Below, piece after piece: positions 43,344 to 56,756 of a stretch of DNA of 64,000 nucleotides (position 1 is its first letter; every line of letters begins with the position of its first letter). Below the pieces are notes generated by a model. That model ran no database searches, was not told the DNA's origin, and saw only the letters and a program-made list of their open reading frames with translations. The stretch covers positions 182,114,178-182,178,177 of the forward strand of contig NC_064622.1 in NCBI RefSeq assembly GCF_023898315.1, read 5' to 3'. This DNA comes from Schistocerca nitens. Taxonomy: Eukaryota > Arthropoda > Insecta > Orthoptera > Acrididae. A program made the position numbers and the translations under genes.

Positions 43344-44965
43344 GTATTCTGCCTACTACATTGTACTGCACAACAAATAAATTTTCGTTATTTACTGTCC
43401 TTGTTCATGCTTCAGTTTTAATTTCGAGCAACCTAGTTACTTACTAGCTTACGGCCAATGTCTGTTCACAAAAGGCATAAAGATAACAACTCTGAGACGA
43501 TATTAAAGGGAAGTCCAGTTCAGGTAGTTCATTTATGGTGTTTTTGTGTACCACATTCCCACGCTTTTGGGTGGATAGTGAAGCCGTCTTGTAGCACAAA
43601 TCATAAATAATGATGGTGCAAATTAGTTATTCTGTAGTCGCAATTGAGCAGAAATGGTGAAAAGTTTGCAAGAAGCGATTGCGCAACACAGTGACGCCTC
43701 TCACTGTGATGATTTCAGAATAGAAACAGAACTGTGGACTCTTAGCGCAGATATTGTTTCAAGATGATAATACTAACCTAATCCAACTATCTACACAGAA
43801 TTGTAGTGTTTTGCACTGTTCTAATACAGAGTTTTATTTCACATAATCGCTGTTCTTCCACAGGAAATAGTGTCTGATCATTATGGTCAAAATAGCCGTT
43901 CATTAGCAGTATGTTCCAGTACCCATTCTGATAATACTCAAACTGTTCAGTCTGTTTTGTAATAAATATAAATTTCCTTGAGTTTTCGTATTTTACAACC
44001 TCATGTGGAAATCTATTCCCTGGCATCGCAATATCAGTTTGGGTCTATTATTACATTGGTACATTTTGATCTAAGGCACAATTTCTTTTCGTGGCATTGG
44101 TTTCCAATATTTTCACGTGTTGCGCTGTCCGTCGACGTTAGACGACTTTGGGAATGGTGATGTCTTATCTATACGTTATTTACTGTCGCTGTCTCATTTT
44201 TTCGGAGAGTCCAAATACGCTTCCACATAGAGGAGCCGCTTTTGATAGGGCATTGTGATATCTGATTTGCATATCTTTTCTCATCATTTAACAAACTTCC
44301 TCTTTAATATACCATTTAATTTATTATAGTTCGTTAAATTTTCTGGTGTGTCTGTTTCGTCTGCATTGATAAACAGTATCCAATGTCTGTTCAGTCTACA
44401 CATCCTGTTGATCAACTGTTGTACTATTGTTCGAAATGTTACCCTTCTCGTTATAGTCATTATCTTACTTTTAGTTTCCGAAATCTCATTATTGTACTAC
44501 TCTTGAAAAATTATGAAATTTATAAACTTATAAATTTTTCAAGGCATATGTTGCGAAGTGATTCAATATCGATCTTATTCTCCTGTCTCGGGGGCCACTG
44601 ATCTAAACGTTTCTTCTCTATTCACCTAAGCATGGACCACTTCAGAAGTGATGACGCTTTTCAAATTTGCCTTAACAACTTTTCCAACTACAAAGCAGCA
44701 GATGACTCCCCCCAATATTGGTACTACGCAATATTTAGGATATAGTTATTCGACAGAATATATGAAATTAATTTTTGTTTCTTATTTCAGATAAAGACTT
44801 GTACCACTCCCAAAAACAGCTACAATTTTTGACGTAAATGCCATAGCTGAAAAACTAAACCCAAAATCATTCTCAGCGAGACGTAGATATCTTTAAGGTC
44901 TATATTATCGATGTCGCTGACTTAAGTAACCGTTATTATGCATAAAGACTACATGCGTTTCTCGC
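43344..44965. other. Unassigned AT-rich sequence
   Basis: No recognisable gene or element across 1.6 kb. Confidence 0.4.
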
Positions 44966-45715
44966 ATCTGCATCTACATCTACATGACTACACTTCAATT
45001 CACACTTAAGTGCCTCGCAGAAGGTTCTTCGAACCACCTTCAGAATATTTCTCTACGACTGCACTCTCTCAAAGTGCGTGGGCAATTTTTCTGTACGATT
45101 TCTGTTTACTCTTACTTTATTATGATGATCATTTCTCCCTACGTACTATGGCGACGATAAAATATTTATCCACTCAGAGGAGAAAGTTGGTGACTGAAAT
45201 TCCGTGAACACATCTCGCCGAAACAAAATACGCTTTTGTTTTAATGATTGCCATCCCAACTCGGTTACCATATTTTTGACACTCTCTCCTCTATTTCGTG
45301 ATGATACAGACGAGGGCTCTTGTTTGAGCTTTTTCGATGTCCTCCGTCAGTCCTGTCTGGAAATGACCCCACACAGCACAGTATCAGTGCTCTAGCGGTG
45401 GACGAACAAGCGTGTGCAGACAGTCTCTTTAGTAGATCTAAGTGTTCTGCCAATAAAACGCGTAGTCTTTGTTTTGCCATCTCCCACAACATTACCTGTG
45501 TGATCGTTTCAACTTAAGTTTTCCTAATTGTAATTCCTAGGTATTTAGTCGAACTGACTGCCTTTAAATTTGTGTAATTTATCGTGTAATGAAAATTTAA
45601 CGGACTTCTTTTTGTACTCATGTGGATGACCTCAAACTATTTCTTATTGGCAGACAATTGCCACTTTTCGTACCATTTAGACATCGTATCTAAGTCATTC
45701 TGCAAATACAGTATA
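44966..45715 (-). pseudogene. CR1-like LINE, 3' third only
   Basis: The 3' terminus (gcatctgcatctacatctac on plus), 3' UTR-like sequence and the end of the RT/C-terminal region align with the outer LINE at 46978-49207 and with 1876-3245. Minus-strand residues such as RLLAEHLDLL and post-RT sequence ending near LSANKK are recognisable. 5' truncated near 45715; no catalytic motif retained. Confidence 0.75.
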
Positions 45716-46680
45716 GATTTGCAAGCTTTATTTTACGTCCGAAAGTTCAGTTGGCCTGCCAGTAAGTGAAAAAAGTACAGACTTTTTTTACTCTCCTGAA
45801 ATTCATAACAGTTCTCGCGAAAAAGCACCTCTTTGGACAAGAAATGAATGCAAGAGCAACGAATAAAGAGCTGTCGATATTACCCAGAATGGCAGTGCTC
45901 AAGCGTCGCCATTAGCGATGATTAACAGCGACCAACTTGTTATTTCCGCTCCCGTCATTACATTTTGTGCATCGCTGAAATCCTGCCTCCTACTACATGG
46001 AATGTGTACCGTATCTTGTAATTAAAACCCTATGACATTCCAGTCATGCTTTAATAAAGGCAATGGCATCCCCGCACTCAGTAAACGATGAACATCAAAT
46101 GTGACAATACAAATTTCAAAAGTCGATGTATATTGGTGCCCTCGAGTCATTTTTAAGTCCAAACAATTTCGTTTATTAAAAAACCACTTTATATTACATT
46201 CATTTTTAACGTTTGGGCCATCCACACAAGCTGTCGTCGTGATAGCAATAGTCCTGCTGTGTTTTATTTTTAAACCTGAAGATTGCCTCGTTTGACTGAG
46301 ACATGTGATAATAGTTAAAGAAAAACATGACGTACACTCTTTTGATCACGACAAAATAAAAACACTGCCATTTCTTGTAACACAATTCGCCTTTCCAGAA
46401 ACAATTTTTCAACTTGAATAAAGGATTGCTCTATTAGAGCAGCTAGTAGGTGCAAGCTAGTACATATGGCACGACAAGCTGGACCTATGTTTCGAGTGGA
46501 AATGGGTGCAAATATAGCTAATTATTCGTTGAAACTGTTTGTAAAATACGACCAATGTTACCGGTAAACTCGGTATACGAGGACGAAGAGAAATGTTTTG
46601 GCATTGTTGTGAAGAGACTGTTCTTTTATGTCACAAATGCATTTATGTTTTGACGTAGTCCTATTTCACTTCAAAGTAAT
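45716..46680. other. Unassigned sequence
   Basis: No gene or repeat recognised. Confidence 0.4.
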
Positions 46681-46925
46681 TTATTCACATGGTTTTCCTA
46701 GTAAGTAAGTTGCAACCTTGAATTGGAATTGTGGAATGTCTGCTAACCAATCTGCAGCTGTTACGTACTTATTTGATTCAAAACGTTTTCCAACAACAAA
46801 TATCTTCAGATTATTGAGGATGTAGAAGTCACTGCATGTCAAATCTACTGAGTACGAGGGATGTTCGAACAATTCGTGCTTCACTTCCCTCCGCCATCGC
46901 TCCTTTGTCGACGGCTGCATTGCAC
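46681..46925 (-). pseudogene. Mariner transposase C-terminal fragment
   Basis: The minus strand reads HELFEHPSYSVDLTCSDFYI (third-aspartate region, PPYSPDLAPSDF in intact mariners), then LNNLKIFVVGKRFESNKYV and a decayed C-terminus. Only about 80 codons survive. Confidence 0.75.
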
Positions 46926-46977
46926 CGTCGAAAACTGACAGGTTTTGTTTTCTTCTTTAGCAGTGAAATTTTCTTTT

Positions 46978-49207
46978 CTGCGTCTACATCTACGTAATTA
47001 CTCTGCTATTCACAATAAAGTGCCTGGCAGAGGGTTCAATGAACCACCTTTATGCTGTCTCTCTACCGTTCCACTCTCGAACGGCACGCGGGAAAAACAA
47101 GCACTTAAATGTTTCCGTGCGAGCCCTGATTTCTCTTATTTTATCGTGACGATCATTTCTCCCTAAGTAGGCGGGTGCCAACAGAATGTTTTCGCAATCG
47201 GAGTGGTGATTGAAATTTCATGAGAATATCCCGTCGCAACGAAATACGCCTTTGTTTTAATGATTGCCACTCGAATTAACGTATCATGTCTGTGGCTCTA
47301 TCTACATCTATATTTATACTCCGCAAGCCACCCAACGGTGTGTGACGGAGGGCACTTAATGTGCCACTGTCATTACCTCCCTTTCCTGTTCCAGTCGCGT
47401 ATGGTTCGCGGGAAGAACGACTTCCGGAAAGCCTCCGTGCTCGCTCGGATCTCTCTAATTTTACATTCGTGATCTCCTCGGGAGGTATAAGTAGGGAGAA
47501 GCAATATATTCGATACCTCATCCAGAAACGCACCCTCTCGAAACCTGGACAGCAAGCTACACCGCGATGCGGAGCGCCTCTCTTGCAGAGTCTGCCACTT
47601 GAGTTGTCTAAACATCTCCGTAACGCTATCACGCTTACCAAATAACCCTGTGACGAAACGCGCCGCTCTTCTTTGGACCTTCTTTATCTCCTCTGTCAAC
47701 CCGACCTGGTACGGATCCCACACTAATGAGAAATACTCAAGTATAGATCGAACCAGTATTTTGTAAGCCACCTCCTTTGTTGATGTACTACATTTTCTAA
47801 GGACTCTCCCAATGAATCTCAACCTGCCACCCACCTTACCAACAATTAATTTTATATGATCATTCCACTTCAAATCGTTCCGCACGCATACTCCCAGATA
47901 TTTTACAGAAGTAAGTGCTACCAGTGTTTGTTCCGCTATCATATAATCATACAATAAAGGATCCTTCTTTCTATGTATTCGCAATACATTACATTTGTCT
48001 ATGTTAAGGGTCAGTTGCCACTCCCTGCATCAATTTAATATCCGCTGCAGATCTTCCGGAACTTTCTAATGCTGAAACTTCTCTGTATACTACAGCATCA
48101 TCCGCGAAAAGCCGCATGGAACGTCCGACACTGTCTACTAGGTCATTAATATATATTGTGAAAAACAATGGTCCCATAACACTCCCCTGTGGCACGCCAG
48201 AGGTTACTTTAACGTCTGTAGACGTCTCTCCATTGAGAACAACATGCTGTATTCTGTTCGCTAAAAACTGTTCAATCCAGCCACACAGCTGGTCTGATAT
48301 TCCCTAGGCTCTTACTTTGTTTATCAGGCGACAGTGCGGAACTGTATCGAACGCCTTCCGGAAGTCAAAGAAAATGGCATCTACCTGGGAGCCTGTATCT
48401 AATATTTACTGGGTCTCATGAACAAATAAAGCAAGTTGGGTCTCACACGATCGCTGTTTCCGGAATCCATGTTCATTAAAACGATAATACAAAACGAGCT
48501 GCCCTTCTTTGTACTTTCTCGATCTCATCCATCACTCTCATCTGATGCGGATCCCACTCCACACAGCAATACTCCAGAATACGGCGGACAAGCGTGGTGT
48601 AAGCAGTGTCTTCAGTAGACCTATTGCACCTTCTAATTGTTCTGCCAATGAATCGCAGTCTATGGTTTTCTCTGTCCACAATATTATCCACGTGATCGTT
48701 TTAATTTAGGTTATTTGTAACTGTAATCCCTAAGTATTTAGTTGAAGTTTCAGCCCTCCGATTTGTTTGACTTATCGCGTAATCGAAATTTAGCTGATTT
48801 CTTTTAGTACTCATGTGAATAACTTCGCACTTTTCTTTATTCATGGTCAATTGCCACTTTTCGCACCATATAGATATCTTATCTAAATCATTTTGAAAGT
48901 CGTTTTGATCATCTGATGACTTTACAAGACGGTAAATGACAGCATCATCTGCAAACAGTCTAAGACGGCCACCCAGATTGTCTCCTATGTCGTTAATATA
49001 GATTAGGAACAATAGAGGGCCTATAACACTTCCTTGGGGGAAGCCGGATATTATTTCTGTTTTACTCGATGACTTTTCGTCTGTTACTACGAACTGTGAC
49101 CTTTCTGACAGGAAATCACAAATCCAGTAGCACAACTGAGGCGATACTCCATGGGCACGCAGTTTGATTAGAAGACGCTTGTGAGGAACGGTGTCGAAAG
49201 CCTTCAA
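46978..49207 (-). pseudogene. CR1-like LINE, outer copy, split by another LINE
   Basis: 3' part at 46978-47278 (tail and 3' UTR) and pol part at 48478-49207. The pol part reads MKAFDTVPHKRLLIKLRAHG, SGFPQGSVIGPLLF, RLRLFADDAVIYRLV (catalytic FADD) and NKEKCEVIHMSTKRN in one open frame of 168 codons (48701-49207), then RLRFIGRTIRRCNRSTEDTA and VQRRAARFVLSF (48476-48691). The 3' piece stops at gtatcatgtctgtggc and the pol piece resumes at cgataatacaaaacgagctg, so joining them loses only about 20 bases. 5' truncated at 49207. Confidence 0.85.
47279..48477 (-). pseudogene. CR1-like LINE, inner copy nested in another
   Basis: The 3' end begins tctatctacatctatattta at 47279. The minus strand gives FRKAFDTVPHCRLINKVRA, VPQGSVMGPLFFTIYIND, RSMRLFADDAVVYREV (48004-48195, catalytic FADD) and a 203-codon open frame 47984-47373 with VKYLGVCVRNDLKWNDHIK, VQRRAARFVTGLFG and RTIRDWNRKGR at the C-terminus. 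It differs clearly in sequence from the outer LINE, so it is another subfamily. Few stops; 5' truncated at about 48477. Same orientation as its host. Confidence 0.85.
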
Positions 49208-49609
49208 TTTTCAGGTATTACTTGGTTATAAGTATTCCAGTGGTCTGTTAAACTCTAATATTGGGTCCCCTATGTCTTACATAAAGACTCCCGTTTCTTG
49301 TACTACTACGTCGTCAGACTGTTTCTGCTCCTCGTAGGGGCCGTCAATGTAGTCTCTGCAACGACCAGCTCTCTCCTGTATTTTAGCAAAAACTACCAAC
49401 TGATTCTGCACGAAGATATTTTCTTTTATATGACAACGGTACCACGACTTCATGGCAGAAGAAGTGCAACTGAACCAGTATGCCGGAAAGATTATGCCCA
49501 CAAACCTCTGGGATACATTAGTGCTTCTTCTGATTGATTACGTTGAGATACTCTGCCAGTTGTATGCGAAAATAGTCGAAAAAGTGTTTTACAACTGTTA
49601 AATTTCAAA
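49208..49609. other. Unassigned sequence
   Basis: A minus frame 49501-49277 (AYWFSCTSSAMKSWYRC) has coding-like composition but no family that I can name. Confidence 0.35.
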
Positions 49610-52500
49610 TATAGTGTTAGTTTTCGCCATTTTTTAATCTATTTGTGCATGCCCAGAACAAGACATATATATAAGTATTATAAAATACATTCACATGATA
49701 ATATTCCACGGGGTGGGCACAATTCCGCTGTATGAACTGCCTTATCATTCTGAGCAACCAGATTGTCCATCGAGACAAGTCCTGCCAGTTCCCTGAAGTT
49801 GAGTAGGTGCTGGTGGTCTTGAGGTTCACCACACTCACATAACTCGTCCTTTGAGATGTATCAGCACTTCTTCATGTTCACTTTATACCAGCATATCCAG
49901 TTCTCGGGCTATTGAGGACCTTCCATGTCTCGTATGGGAGGTCATCCCAATATTCCTCTGATGATGAACTACGCCATTGTTGTATTCTACGCATTGCAGA
50001 TGACTTCGGAATTGGTTGCGTTGTCTGCAGGAAACGTTTTCTCGATTTCAGTCTTGGTGACAGACGTTCATGTCCAAACAGGGGATGTCTTGGCTCTGTC
50101 TCCTGTTTCCTTCTTTTCATTTCAGCTGCAGTTCTCTTTCGGATACCTGGAGGTGCTAAGCCCAAGAGATAGTACATTTTGTTATCCAGGGTTGCCTGCA
50201 GGCAGCCTGTCACAATGCGTTCCTGTTTCATTTAGGGCAATATTTGCCTATTTGGCATGGCTTGAGGTCTGCCACACAGGTGCTGCATATTCTGCAGCGG
50301 AGAAGTACAAAGAAAGGGCAGATGTGCGGAAGAGATCCGCTTGCTTGTCAGTTTTCGAAAAATATTGTTGCTAGCACAGACTTTCGTTTTTATATCTGCC
50401 CAGTGGTCTTTGAAGGAGAGGAAACGATGTAATTTACTCCCAGGTGTTTTGGAGTATTGCAGAGTGTTAAGTGCAGACCTCTCCAAGTTATGCTCGGTTT
50501 CCTCCTGGAATGCACACTCTTGTGCCTTTGAAGAGTTTGGCTTCAAGTAGTTACTATCATAATAATCAGATACTGTCTTAAGATCTGTTTTTAGTATTTC
50601 TTCCACCCCCTCAAAAGTTCACCCTTGGGCAGGAACTACTGTATCATCTGCGTAAGTAAATGATCTTGTGGTAGGTTTAATTGGTTGGTCATTTGTTTAA
50701 ATATTATATAATGATAGGACTAACACACATCCTTGGGGATACCATATCTCTGTGTCCTCCAACTGATCCTGTTGTTTTGTAGAGTAACGAAGAAAGGTCT
50801 GTTTTGAAGCAGGCAGCTCATAAAATGTGTGAAATGGCTTTTGTGTTGACATAGATCTTAGTTAATAATTTCCTGTGATTGATGTTGTCGTACGTGGCAA
50901 AAAGATCAACAAAGGCAACACCGCTGATCTGCCCGCGCTCACATCCATCTTCTGTGTGTTGTTTCAGATTCAAAACCTGTCCATAACATTACCTCTCTGG
51001 AGGAAGCCCGATTGTTTCCTAATCGGTGTTTGGTCGACATATACTTTCGATTGTGGATCATTCTCTCTAAGGTGTCATAAGAGTGATATCGGTCGGAGGT
51101 TTTTGGCGTCTGTTTACTATCTCCTAGGTTTAAATAGGCCACAACTTTGGTTTTTCTCCAGAACTTTGGTGTTTGCAATCTTGAATCCAGTTCTTGGTTG
51201 TTAGTCCAAACATTTTTATTTGTTCCGTTTCAGGTCATCTAACCCAGCATCTTTATTGTTCTTCATTGAACATATTGTGATTTCTAATTCTTACAAAGAG
51301 AAAGGTTTGACAATATAGTTATTCTCCTCAATAATTCTTTTGGTCTTTGAGGTTACAGACTTTTTTATTAATTTTGCCACTCAGCAATAACTGGTGTGCT
51401 ATCTAGTTAGGTGTCATATTGGGAATCACTGAGCGAGTAGCTTTTGGGTCGTTTCCAAGGTTCTTCAGCAGTTTCCATGCCTTTCTACCGTTTTGTTTCA
51501 TATCTAGCTGCATCATCAGATCGCACCATTTTTCTTTCCCTGCATCTGATAATGCTAGCATCAAGTCTTCACCACCCTGTACTGTTTCTTCAAAGAATGG
51601 ATCGTCGTCGAAGAAGTGTTCATATTTATTCATAATTGTCTTTGTATCTTTGTCCAAACAGTATATAGGTTCTCTACATACCCGAAGTATGTGCCTACGT
51701 GAGATTGTTTTGACACGCCTTACAAAGGACTCATATTTATTTTAGAAGAATCAAGTACAAGGATTTTGGAGACAAGTCCCTCAGCATGTATATCCCATTG
51801 TGCTCGTTTAAAATCAAACCTTTTCTTTAAGGTGGTATATTTGTGTTTGATGAGTGCTTCTATAGTGCAGATAATAGCTCGGTGTTGTGTACTTGGAATT
51901 GGATCTCCCATTTCTTTATTCACTTGGTGGGCAACATTTTCACTTCCAAACATATTATCTGTGTTATATCCACGGTCCTATCGTCCACTCCAGAAGGAGT
52001 ATATAGCTTTGGATCATGTATTAGCTTCAGGCACATGCGCTCTACCCAGTATTCAAAGTTTTCTCCACTTTGGTCTGTTTCTCCCTAACCTCATGATACT
52101 CTGTGGCAGGTAAAATCTCCCATATCAACTTTCACTGGTTGCGAACAAAAATTATCTGGTCCCCTGAAAGAAAATACATTATTTGGGGGCGTGTACATGG
52201 ATGTTACTGTATGAGACTGTTGCTACATATTTCTGTGTCGTTGTCTTCATTTAAGTTTGCGGACGAGATATTCAGCCCTTGTTTAGTAAATATTGCATTG
52301 CCATATTTCGCGCTGGGTCTCTCATGTTTAAGGTCATTCCGCTTATCTTTGGTCTTCTGTCATTCGAGCGTCTATGACTTTCCTGGATGAACAGTGGGTC
52401 ACAGTTCTTTGTCTTACACACATTGGATAGTATTATTTCTTTCTCTAATGATATTTCTTCAATATTTATGGAAATCATTGTAAGAGCTGGCTTTCAAAAC
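49610..52500 (-). pseudogene. Jockey-like LINE ORF2, near full length, decayed
   Basis: The minus strand carries the whole ORF2 order in shifting frames: endonuclease start MISINIEEISLEKEIILSNV with the catalytic-Glu region FIQESHRR (52272-52478); linker IPSTQHRAIIC and RFDFKRAQW (51720-51953); QNGRKAWKLLKNLGNDPKAT (51403-51657); RT start PKFWRKTKVVAYLNLGDSKQ (50939-51178), then VAFVDLFATYDNINHRKLL near 50880; thumb SDYYDSNYLKPNSSKAQECA (50232-50606); C-terminal domain RIVTGCLQATLDNKMYYLLG and HPLFGHERLSPRLKSRKRFL (49878-50231). The catalytic FADD cannot be read cleanly. A different lineage from the CR1-like copies next to it. Confidence 0.8.
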
Positions 52501-52910
52501 AGCCTTTTTGATTTATAACCATGTATAACCTTCTGGTGGTGGAAGGATCTGTTGTTGTGATCAATCTCAGCGATGCCCAGGGTACGCCTGATCGCTGATA
52601 ATGACGTGTCGTGCCTATCTCCCTGTGTTGCGATCTTCGGGGAGGCCCATTCCATGTTCCTCAGTTTTCACCACGACAATGTACTTGCTCATAAACGGTC
52701 ATTCTCAATAGGGCAGTTGAATATGAAGTATCAACTGTTAGAACTACTCCAGGTGGTCAGACTTGACGTTCTCTTAATTAATAAACATGTAACAACTTTA
52801 AAGGGACAATAGACAGAAGGTTAATATTTTAACCCTGAGGAATACTTACGGCTGTTCAGTTGTGGGCAACACTACAGGTGTTACATACAAAGAAGTATAG
52901 TTTCTAAGTA
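52501..52910. other. Unassigned sequence
   Basis: It may be the upstream part of the Jockey-like LINE, but no ORF1 motif (for example a zinc knuckle) is visible. Confidence 0.35.
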
Positions 52911-54095
52911 CAGTGTACTCTCGATTATCTGTGTTAATTCTAGTCCAGGGCACTACGAATAACCAGAAAATACAGATAATACAAAATACACAGTTTTGTA
53001 ACGGAAACTATTATTTAGTTTATTTGCAGAACAGCGTATATTTCTCATCTGAAAGGTCACTGCATTACTGACGCGCGATTCGCCGGAGACTGACATCTTA
53101 TTTACAAAACTACGTTTGAAACACAGTGTTTCGTAACACTTGTTTCCAGTTTATTTTCGGGAAATAATCGTTCTGTTGTTCTTTCTGCTTCTGTTTCGTT
53201 CACTTTTTTCCTTTCAACGGTTCTCATTTTCTGGAGCCTCAAAACATCGGTGGTGTCAAACGAATTATGTGGTGCACACTGTAATAAGATAAACGCACCG
53301 TATGCTGCGCATAAAAGAACAGCTCTTTCAGGTAACCCTTTCCTCTCTCTCTTTCTCTGTCTCCCTCTTCTTACACATAGTAGGAATAAACATTAAACAG
53401 GCCCAGCCCTTGAAGATGTTATTGTCCATTGATGCTCCTTTCTTATTCATGTAATGAATTGGTTATTTCGTTATTCCTTTGAGTGGGGGCGGTTCTTTTT
53501 TCCCAATAACGTGTGGCTTAAATTCGTGTTCATCAGCTGAATTCAGCCTCGCTTTACTACGCTAATACGGATTGACATGTGCTACAGTCTGCCCAAGACG
53601 CTAAAGTACGTGTGGTAATACCCTGACCCAAATCCTTATTTACAATCGCCCGGAGAAAGTATTTCTGCTCGATATAACAGAAGAAGTCATTACAAAAGAA
53701 GCATCAGCTGCGCCTTTTTTAACACAAAGATGCTCGCCCTAAACAGCAACTTCCCAGGTCCCGAAGCGATGATTTTATCAAATTAGCAGTTCTTATGTAT
53801 TGTCGAATTTTCCTTCAGTCTTTGGAGTTTCGTGGAACTCCCTTGCTTCCGCTACTAAAATCGGATCTGTTACGGGAACTCCTTTTGCTCTCTTATGCTG
53901 GTGAGACAAACTCATTATCTCACGCAGTTTGGAGTAAGCCGAAGTTCCAGGCAGTTCTTTTGTGAGTATTCAGCTTGCCTGTCTGTTTTGGTTACAGAAT
54001 TTAGCAGCTATCCCTTTTCTTTTAAGTCTCGTATTGTTCTCATGCCTGTTCTGTAATCCAGAGGGACTTTCACTGTAAATTCGCCCTTTTATAAC
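52911..54095 (-). pseudogene. pogo/Tigger-like transposon remnant
   Basis: The minus strand 54080-53820 reads RTIRDLKEKG, LLNSVTKTDRQAEYSQKN and, after a shift, RAKGVPVTDPILVAEAREFH, the CENP-B-type DNA-binding region of pogo/Tigger transposases. Further on, RFGTWEVAV-GEHL and HVIGKKNRPHSKE (about 53500) follow the order of the DDE domain. The plus sequence at 52911 (cagtgtactctcgattatct) resembles a pogo/Tigger terminal repeat and marks the 3' end. Heavily mutated; the other end was not found. Confidence 0.6.
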
Positions 54096-54539
54096 TTTTC
54101 TAAAACTTCTAATTTTTTTCAAATTTTCTTGCTAGTACATGTAAACCGTCCGTAACTTTAGTAAGAACAAGGAATGTGATGTCGGTTAACACTCATTGTC
54201 AATTAAACCATTTAGAAACTACGGTACTATTGAGGCCTCTAGATGGATACAAAGATACGATCAACAATGCAGTACTCCTGGCGGTGTTCAACAGTATGCT
54301 TTCATTTAGCGTCATCAATGAGAAATATTTCTGAAGCCATGCCGTCCCAGCAGAAAACATAAATCACTCTACTTTACTGTCGCTTTTAAGTGAGCCGTAA
54401 ATTATCAATCTTCATCTCCTTGGGAAAGGGCTAAGTAAATATGTTACAAACGTAGAATTTCTTCATTTATATGACAATGAGATGGGAAACAACGGGAGAA
54501 ATATTTGAAGGATTTCTGCCGATGGGATGGGGCCTGCAT
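54096..54539. other. Unassigned sequence
   Basis: Probably the eroded end of the pogo-like element plus the flank of the hAT-like element; nothing definite. Confidence 0.35.
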
Positions 54540-54866
54540 CCTCCATTCAAGGGGTGCTCAACACGTCGATTGCGATCGATCGGTCGAGCACCACGGCTTT
54601 ATGAGTAGATATTTAAAAATCTTACTCCGAAGTAGTTTAAATGAGATGTTTTTTTTTTTCATCTGCATTTCACCGCTTTTAACGCTGAGCGTCATGCAAC
54701 ATTCTTTGCTCCTGTCTGGTAACGTCACTAGTCACGGACTTTATGTTGGCGCATTGTTAGCAGAGGTTAAGGAAATCGGAGAAAGCGCACAGGATTTGCT
54801 TCAGGAAGGGCTACATGCGGTGTGCGGTGTGGTGGGAAGAAGCTCTGGATGACTGTGGAGATGGGT

Positions 54867-54885
54867 GGGGGGGGGGGGGGGGGGG
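54867..54885. repeat. G19 homopolymer
   Basis: Nineteen consecutive Gs on the plus strand, inside the 5' part of the hAT remnant. Confidence 0.98.
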
Positions 54886-56756
54886 AGAATCTCCGCCTCC
54901 AGTAGGCAACTCAAACCTCTGTTCCCGAGCTTCCATGAAGCAATGACGTTCACGACGGAGGTAATGATCAGTTAAATACTTTATTCCATTGAATCAGAGA
55001 TTGCTGTTTGTATTGACATTTCAAATAACCGCCTCATCACTCATTTTCGAAACTATAGCGATCATAATAGAGCAACAATACACACCACAGCCATAGCATA
55101 TCCTAGCGACTATGCAGTCAACACCGGCGAACGAACATTTACTAGCCACTACGGCACGAAGTTTCCCGACCGCTGCCGAGTGCTACCGATCAGAAATAGG
55201 GTGCCCACGTACCAATCAATAGTTCTCACTTGTTATTCACATGTTTCTGAAAACTGAGTGCAGTTGAACACAGCAGAACATACCATACCCGTGGTGAATG
55301 GAGAGAATAGATCTTTTTTTTTATCGAGTATAAAGACAAGTGCGTAAGTTTGATATGTGATGCTACATTAGCCATACCCAAAACGGGAAGTATCGAAAAC
55401 CAATTTAGAACAGTTCACAAAGACCTCGAATCCGAAGCAGCTGTTAATAGTGAGTCGAGGAGAAAGAAATTTTCTAATGTTAAAAGTAAATTGCAATTAT
55501 AGCAGTCGTTTTTTGTAAAGCCTATACAAAAAAGTCTTTCATCAAAAATAGCGTCATTTCTTGTACCAGAATTACTGACGAAAAAAGCAAGATCATTTGA
55601 CACCGGCACAGTTGTTAAGGAGTGCTTTCTGGCAGCTATTGAGTACTTTTTTTTCCATATTTAAAAACAAGTCAGAGATAATATCAGCCATCAGAGCAAT
55701 GCTCTGTCAAGAGTTACTACAACAAGACGAGTGCAGTTAATGGCGGAGAATATAAAGGACAACTGGTGACAGAATTGCCACCCTCCTTGTGTTTCTCATT
55801 GCCGTTGGACGAGTCAGTACATATAAATCGATCACTCGAATTGTAATTTTTGTAGGACCGATATTTTTGGATTTGGATGTAAAAGAAGATTTGCTTAAAA
55901 CTTTGATCTTGAAAGACGCTACATGACGAGAAGATTCTTGTAATGTCTTCATATCCTTCATTACTGAATATGATTGACCAATTCAGAAACTTGCATCTTC
56001 CACTTGAGCGAACGTTGACTCTTTCTCGCATTTCTTTAAGTGTCATTTATCGTGCATTAGCTAGTACTTTGTGGACATATTTTAGAAATGGCACATCTTA
56101 AGAGTACAGCCACAAAAATTACAAATTCTATTCGCTCACAACCACTACAGAGAAGGTAGTTTAGAGCGCTGTTAGAAGAAATGGATAGCCGTTATGGAGA
56201 CCTGCTACTGCACACGACGTTCGGTGGCGGAGTAGAGATGTGGTTCTAAACAGATTTAGAGAACTTCTGTCAGAGATAAAATCTTTTGTGTCTGGAAGAG
56301 AGAAAAATTACTCGTAACTGTACGATTTGAGCTAGTTGTTGCATCTGGCGTTTGTAACTGATACGACAGTTAAACTAAATGAGTTAAGCAAAGAATTTCA
56401 TGGAAAAAACCAGACCGTCATCACTCTTACATCTTCTATAAACTGTCGCAAGCAGAAACTTCAACTTTTGCTAGCACAATTACAGAAATTAAATGTGAAA
56501 TAGTTTCCCGAAAACTGTCAGGCCAACAAACACCACTGGATTAAGAAGCCACCAATATGACGACACTGAAGACAAAGTTCGAAAATCTATTTTCAGATTT
56601 GAAGACTATGGAACCTGTTCTATCTTTCATAGCGCAACTTTTCCAAAAAGTGGATGTGGAAGATATTTCAAGTAAAATGAGTATTCGTTTCTCTAGTAGT
56701 GAGACTGAACTTGCATAGAAAATAAATCTTCTTCAGGTCAGCATGTAACGAAGGTA

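Noticed and set aside
49277..49501. Possible piggyBac-like or gene fragment
   Set aside because: The peptide looks coding, but no diagnostic motif could be matched.
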